5,736 bases of DNA from an uncultured Clostridia bacterium (GTDB taxonomy: Bacteria > Bacillota > Clostridia > Peptostreptococcales > Anaerovoracaceae). The notes under the pieces were generated by a model. That model ran no database searches. It had not been told where the DNA came from and saw only the letters and a list, made by a program, of their open reading frames with translations. Numbering within the stretch: position 1 is the first letter of the stretch; each line of letters starts with the position of its first letter. Of this stretch, positions 2,965-5,736 are shown one piece after another. Position numbers and translations under genes: made by a program. The DNA is taken from NCBI GenBank assembly GCA_934277655.1, contig CAKQVC010000146.1, positions 1-5,736 of the forward strand. Reading direction: 5' to 3'.

Positions 2965-5613
2965 ATGAATCACAAATATGTATATTTATTTTCAGAGGGT
3001 AATGCCGGCATGCGCAACCTGCTCGGCGGTAAAGGTGCCAACCTTGCTGAAATGACCAGACTGGGTCTGCCGGTTCCTCAAGGCTTTACCATCACAACAG
3101 AAGCATGCACCCGCTATTACGATGATGACAGATGCATCGGAGAAGATATTCAGACTCAAATTGATGCTGCTGTCCGTGAAATGGAAAAAATCACCGGCAA
3201 GAAATTCGGAGATCAGCAGAATCCGCTGCTCGTGTCTGTACGTTCCGGTGCCAGAGCCTCCATGCCCGGTATGATGGATACCATTTTAAATCTTGGTCTC
3301 AATGAAGAAGTTGTAGAAATCATCGCCAAAAAAACAGGCAACGAACGCTGGGCACGTGACTGCTATCGCAGATTTATCCAAATGTACTCTGATGTTGTCA
3401 TGGAAGTTGGAAAGAAATACTTCGAAGAGCTGATCGACCAAATGAAGAACGCTCGTGGTGTTACGCAGGATGTGGATCTTACCGCTGCCGATCTCAAGGA
3501 GCTTGCTACACAGTTCAAGGCAGAATACAAAGCAAAGATCGGTGCAGACTTCCCGGACGACCCGAAAGAGCAGCTGATGGGTGCTATCAAAGCGGTGTTC
3601 CGCTCCTGGGATAATCCTCGTGCTAACGTTTATCGCCGCGACAACGATATCCCTTATTCCTGGGGAACCGCTGTCAACGTTCAGGAAATGGCTTTTGGCA
3701 ACTGGTCAGATGAATCCGGTACCGGTGTTGCCTTTACCCGTGATCCTGCAACCGGAGAAAAAAAGCTTATGGGCGAGTTCCTGATGAATGCACAGGGCGA
3801 AGACGTTGTTGCCGGTGTACGCACCCCACAACCGATCGCATCTCTTGCTGATGTCATGCCGGAAGTTTTCGAACAATTCCAGAAAGTATGCAATATTTTA
3901 GAGACCCACTACCGCGACATGCAGGATATGGAATTTACCATTCAGGACCGCAAACTTTTCATGCTTCAGACCAGAAATGGCAAGCGTACAGCTAAAGCTG
4001 CACTTAAAATTGCCTGCGACCTGGTTGACGAGGGTATGCGTACCGAAGAAGAAGCAGTTGCCATGATCGATCCCCGTAACCTGGATACACTGCTGCATCC
4101 GCAGTTTGATGAAAAAGCATTAAAGGAAGCAGTTCCGATCGGACGAGGACTTGGCGCATCTCCGGGTGCTGCCTGCGGTAAAGTCGTTTTTCATGCAGAT
4201 GATGCCGTAGCATGGGCTGAAAATGGCGAAAAAGTCGTTTTAGTACGTTTGGAAACCTCTCCGGAAGACATTACCGGAATGAAGGCTGCACAGGGCATTT
4301 TGACGGTTCGTGGTGGCATGACCTCCCATGCGGCAGTCGTTGCCCGTGGCATGGGAGCCTGCTGCGTATCCGGATGCGGTGAAATTCAGATAGATGAAGA
4401 TAAAAAAGAATTTACGCTCGGCGGAACACTTTTTAAAGAAGGCTCCCTGATTTCCATTGACGGAACAACCGGAAACATCTATGCAGGTGTCATCCCGACT
4501 ACAGATGCAGTCATCGCCGGCGAATTCGGCAGGATTATGGCATGGGCAGACAAATATCGCAGATTAAGCGTCCGTACCAATGCTGACACCCCTTCCGATG
4601 CAAAAAAAGCTCGTGAACTAGGCGCTGAAGGTATCGGCTTATGCCGCACGGAGCACATGTTCTTTGAGGAAGATCGTATCGCAGCCTTTCGTGAGATGAT
4701 TTGTTCCGATACCGCAGAACAGCGTGAAACCGCACTCGATAAGATTCTTCCATACCAGCAGAGCGATTTCGAAGCTCTCTTTGAGGCTATGGAAGGAAAT
4801 CCGGTTAACATCCGTTTCCTGGATCCTCCTTTGCATGAATTTCTTCCGACTGAAGAAGAAGACATTCGCAAACTGGCAGATGCACAAGGAAAAACCGTCG
4901 CTCAGATCAAACAGATCATTACGTCCCTGCATGAGTTTAACCCAATGCTTGGACACAGAGGACTCCGCCTTGCCATCACATATCCGGAAATCCCACGGAT
5001 GCAGACAAAAGCAGTCATCCGGGCTGCTCTCAATGTTCAGAAAGCCCATCCGGATTGGCACATTGTTCCGGAGATCATGATCCCGTTAACTGCGGATGTC
5101 AAAGAGCTTGCTTTCGTCAAGAAAATTGTTGTAGAAACTGCTGATGCTGAAATAAGCTCATCCGATACTGATCTGAAATACAAGGTAGGAACCATGATTG
5201 AAACACCACGTGCCTGCACAACGGCAGATGAAATTGCCGAGATCGCTGACTTCTTCAGCTTTGGGACCAACGATCTGACCCAGATGTCCTATGGTTTCTC
5301 CAGGGACGATGCCGGAAAGTTCCTTGGTGCATATTATGAAAATAAAATCTTTGAAAATGATCCATTCGCAAAATTGGATCAAAAGGGTGTTGGATCTCTG
5401 ATGAAGACAGCACTCCGTCTCGGCAAGGATGCTAACCCATCACTGCATACCGGTGTATGCGGCGAACATGGCGGTGATCCATCATCCGTAGAATTTTGCC
5501 ATAAAATCGGTTTGGACTATGTGTCCTGCTCTCCGTTCCGCGTACCGATCGCGAGACTGGCAGCGGCACAAGCAGCAATTGCAGATTTGAAAGAGAAAGG
5601 TGAGAAGAAATAG
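2965..5613 (+). CDS. ppdK: Pyruvate, phosphate dikinase
   Basis: An 882-residue cytoplasmic enzyme (C. symbiosum PPDK: 874) catalysing ATP + phosphate + pyruvate to AMP + diphosphate + phosphoenolpyruvate, reversibly, through a phosphohistidine. The N-terminal ATP-grasp nucleotide domain (about 1-340) shows GGKGANLAEM (21-30) and SVRSGARASMPGMMDT with Arg93. The swivelling phosphohistidine domain (about 390-510) carries GGMTSHAAVVARGMG with catalytic His455 and Thr453. The C-terminal PEP/pyruvate barrel (about 520-875) has Arg561 (CRTEH), Arg617 (FLDPPLHEF), Glu746 (MIETPRA), Asn769-Asp770 (FGTNDLTQ) and Cys832 (CGEHGGDPSS). All expected catalytic residues are present, at or within one position of C. 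symbiosum numbering. The charged tail DLKEKGEKK is slightly longer. In anaerobes the enzyme serves PPi-linked glycolysis or makes PEP from pyruvate. It follows the aminotransferase by 86 bp in the same direction; a terminator follows, so it is the last gene of the unit. No PPDK regulatory kinase/phosphatase gene is visible. Confidence 0.98.
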   Translation: MNHKYVYLFSEGNAGMRNLLGGKGANLAEMTRLGLPVPQGFTITTEACTRYYDDDRCIGEDIQTQIDAAVREMEKITGKKFGDQQNPLLVSVRSGARASMPGMMDTILNLGLNEEVVEIIAKKTGNERWARDCYRRFIQMYSDVVMEVGKKYFEELIDQMKNARGVTQDVDLTAADLKELATQFKAEYKAKIGADFPDDPKEQLMGAIKAVFRSWDNPRANVYRRDNDIPYSWGTAVNVQEMAFGNWSDESGTGVAFTRDPATGEKKLMGEFLMNAQGEDVVAGVRTPQPIASLADVMPEVFEQFQKVCNILETHYRDMQDMEFTIQDRKLFMLQTRNGKRTAKAALKIACDLVDEGMRTEEEAVAMIDPRNLDTLLHPQFDEKALKEAVPIGRGLGASPGAACGKVVFHADDAVAWAENGEKVVLVRLETSPEDITGMKAAQGILTVRGGMTSHAAVVARGMGACCVSGCGEIQIDEDKKEFTLGGTLFKEGSLISIDGTTGNIYAGVIPTTDAVIAGEFGRIMAWADKYRRLSVRTNADTPSDAKKARELGAEGIGLCRTEHMFFEEDRIAAFREMICSDTAEQRETALDKILPYQQSDFEALFEAMEGNPVNIRFLDPPLHEFLPTEEEDIRKLADAQGKTVAQIKQIITSLHEFNPMLGHRGLRLAITYPEIPRMQTKAVIRAALNVQKAHPDWHIVPEIMIPLTADVKELAFVKKIVVETADAEISSSDTDLKYKVGTMIETPRACTTADEIAEIADFFSFGTNDLTQMSYGFSRDDAGKFLGAYYENKIFENDPFAKLDQKGVGSLMKTALRLGKDANPSLHTGVCGEHGGDPSSVEFCHKIGLDYVSCSPFRVPIARLAAAQAAIADLKEKGEKK

Positions 5614-5653
5614 ATTCTGTGATTGTGCCGTACCCATAATATATATACTCCCA

Positions 5654-5702
5654 AAAAAGCCCTCCGCCGGCACAGATTTCTGTACCAGCCGGAGGGCTTT
5701 TT
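5654..5702 (+). terminator. Strong intrinsic terminator after ppdK
   Basis: AAAAAGCCCTCCG (5654-5666) pairs perfectly with CGGAGGGCTTTTT (5690-5702), giving 13 bp with a GC-rich core followed by a T-run. The 23-nt loop has its own small stem: ACAG (5672-5675) with CTGT (5680-5683), extendable by GG (5669-5670) with CC (5685-5686). The A-run on the left side means it could also terminate minus-strand transcription entering from the right, where no gene is visible before the window ends. Confidence 0.92.
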
Positions 5703-5736
5703 CTTGAAACTATCTAAAACATATACACCTTTCATA

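Noticed and set aside
4479..5061. Overlapping minus-strand open frames of 130 and 140 codons opposite ppdK
   Set aside because: ppdK is confirmed by family motifs across this whole span. The antisense translations look like composition artefacts and match no family that I recognise.
5517..5735. Minus-strand frames running from the right edge through the terminator into ppdK
   Set aside because: They read through the intrinsic terminator hairpin and the end of ppdK, and show no domain or start signal.
1..5736. Search for mobile elements, CRISPR arrays, tRNA or rRNA genes, riboswitches and attachment sites
   Set aside because: I saw no transposase or integrase, no regularly spaced repeat array beyond the single tandem 12-mer, no tRNA-like TTCRANNC context and no recognisable riboswitch core.

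Overview
This window reads as chromosomal DNA from a Gram-positive anaerobe of the Bacillota, most likely class Clostridia and plausibly Lachnospiraceae. The reasons are strong AGGAGG-type ribosome binding sites, AT-rich spacers around moderate-GC genes, and a pyruvate phosphate dikinase whose key residues fall at or within one position of the Clostridium symbiosum enzyme numbering. I cannot name the genus or species from the sequence alone.

Layout. Positions 1-360 hold no convincing gene. This AT-rich stretch has a terminator-like hairpin at 16-40, a perfect 12-bp tandem repeat at 70-93 and three further inverted repeats. An Lrp/AsnC-family regulator is on the minus strand (361-807), with a clear sigma-70-type promoter at 846-874. 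Diverging from it on the plus strand are an aspartate/glutamate racemase-family gene (906-1643) and an aspartate/aromatic aminotransferase (1640-2878). These two share an ATGA stop/start overlap and are almost certainly co-transcribed and translationally coupled. After an 86-bp spacer with two dyads and a possible promoter comes ppdK (2965-5613), closed by a strong intrinsic terminator (5654-5702).

How the genes may work together. The racemase would interconvert L and D forms of an acidic amino acid. The aminotransferase keeps the full set of class I-alpha catalytic residues, including the arginine that binds a dicarboxylic side chain, and would link L-aspartate or aromatic amino acids to their 2-oxo acids. 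PPDK interconverts pyruvate and phosphoenolpyruvate. A divergent Lrp-type regulator suggests amino-acid-responsive local control. Together they could connect acidic amino acid metabolism to the PEP/pyruvate/oxaloacetate node, but neither the direction (D-amino acid use or D-amino acid synthesis) nor joint regulation of ppdK can be read from the sequence.

The protein families are all familiar and I see no mobile element, CRISPR array, tRNA, rRNA or obviously new protein system. The less ordinary features are the structured, gene-free 1-360 region, the dyads embedded in the ppdK promoter candidate, and the coupled racemase-aminotransferase pair under a divergent Lrp regulator.
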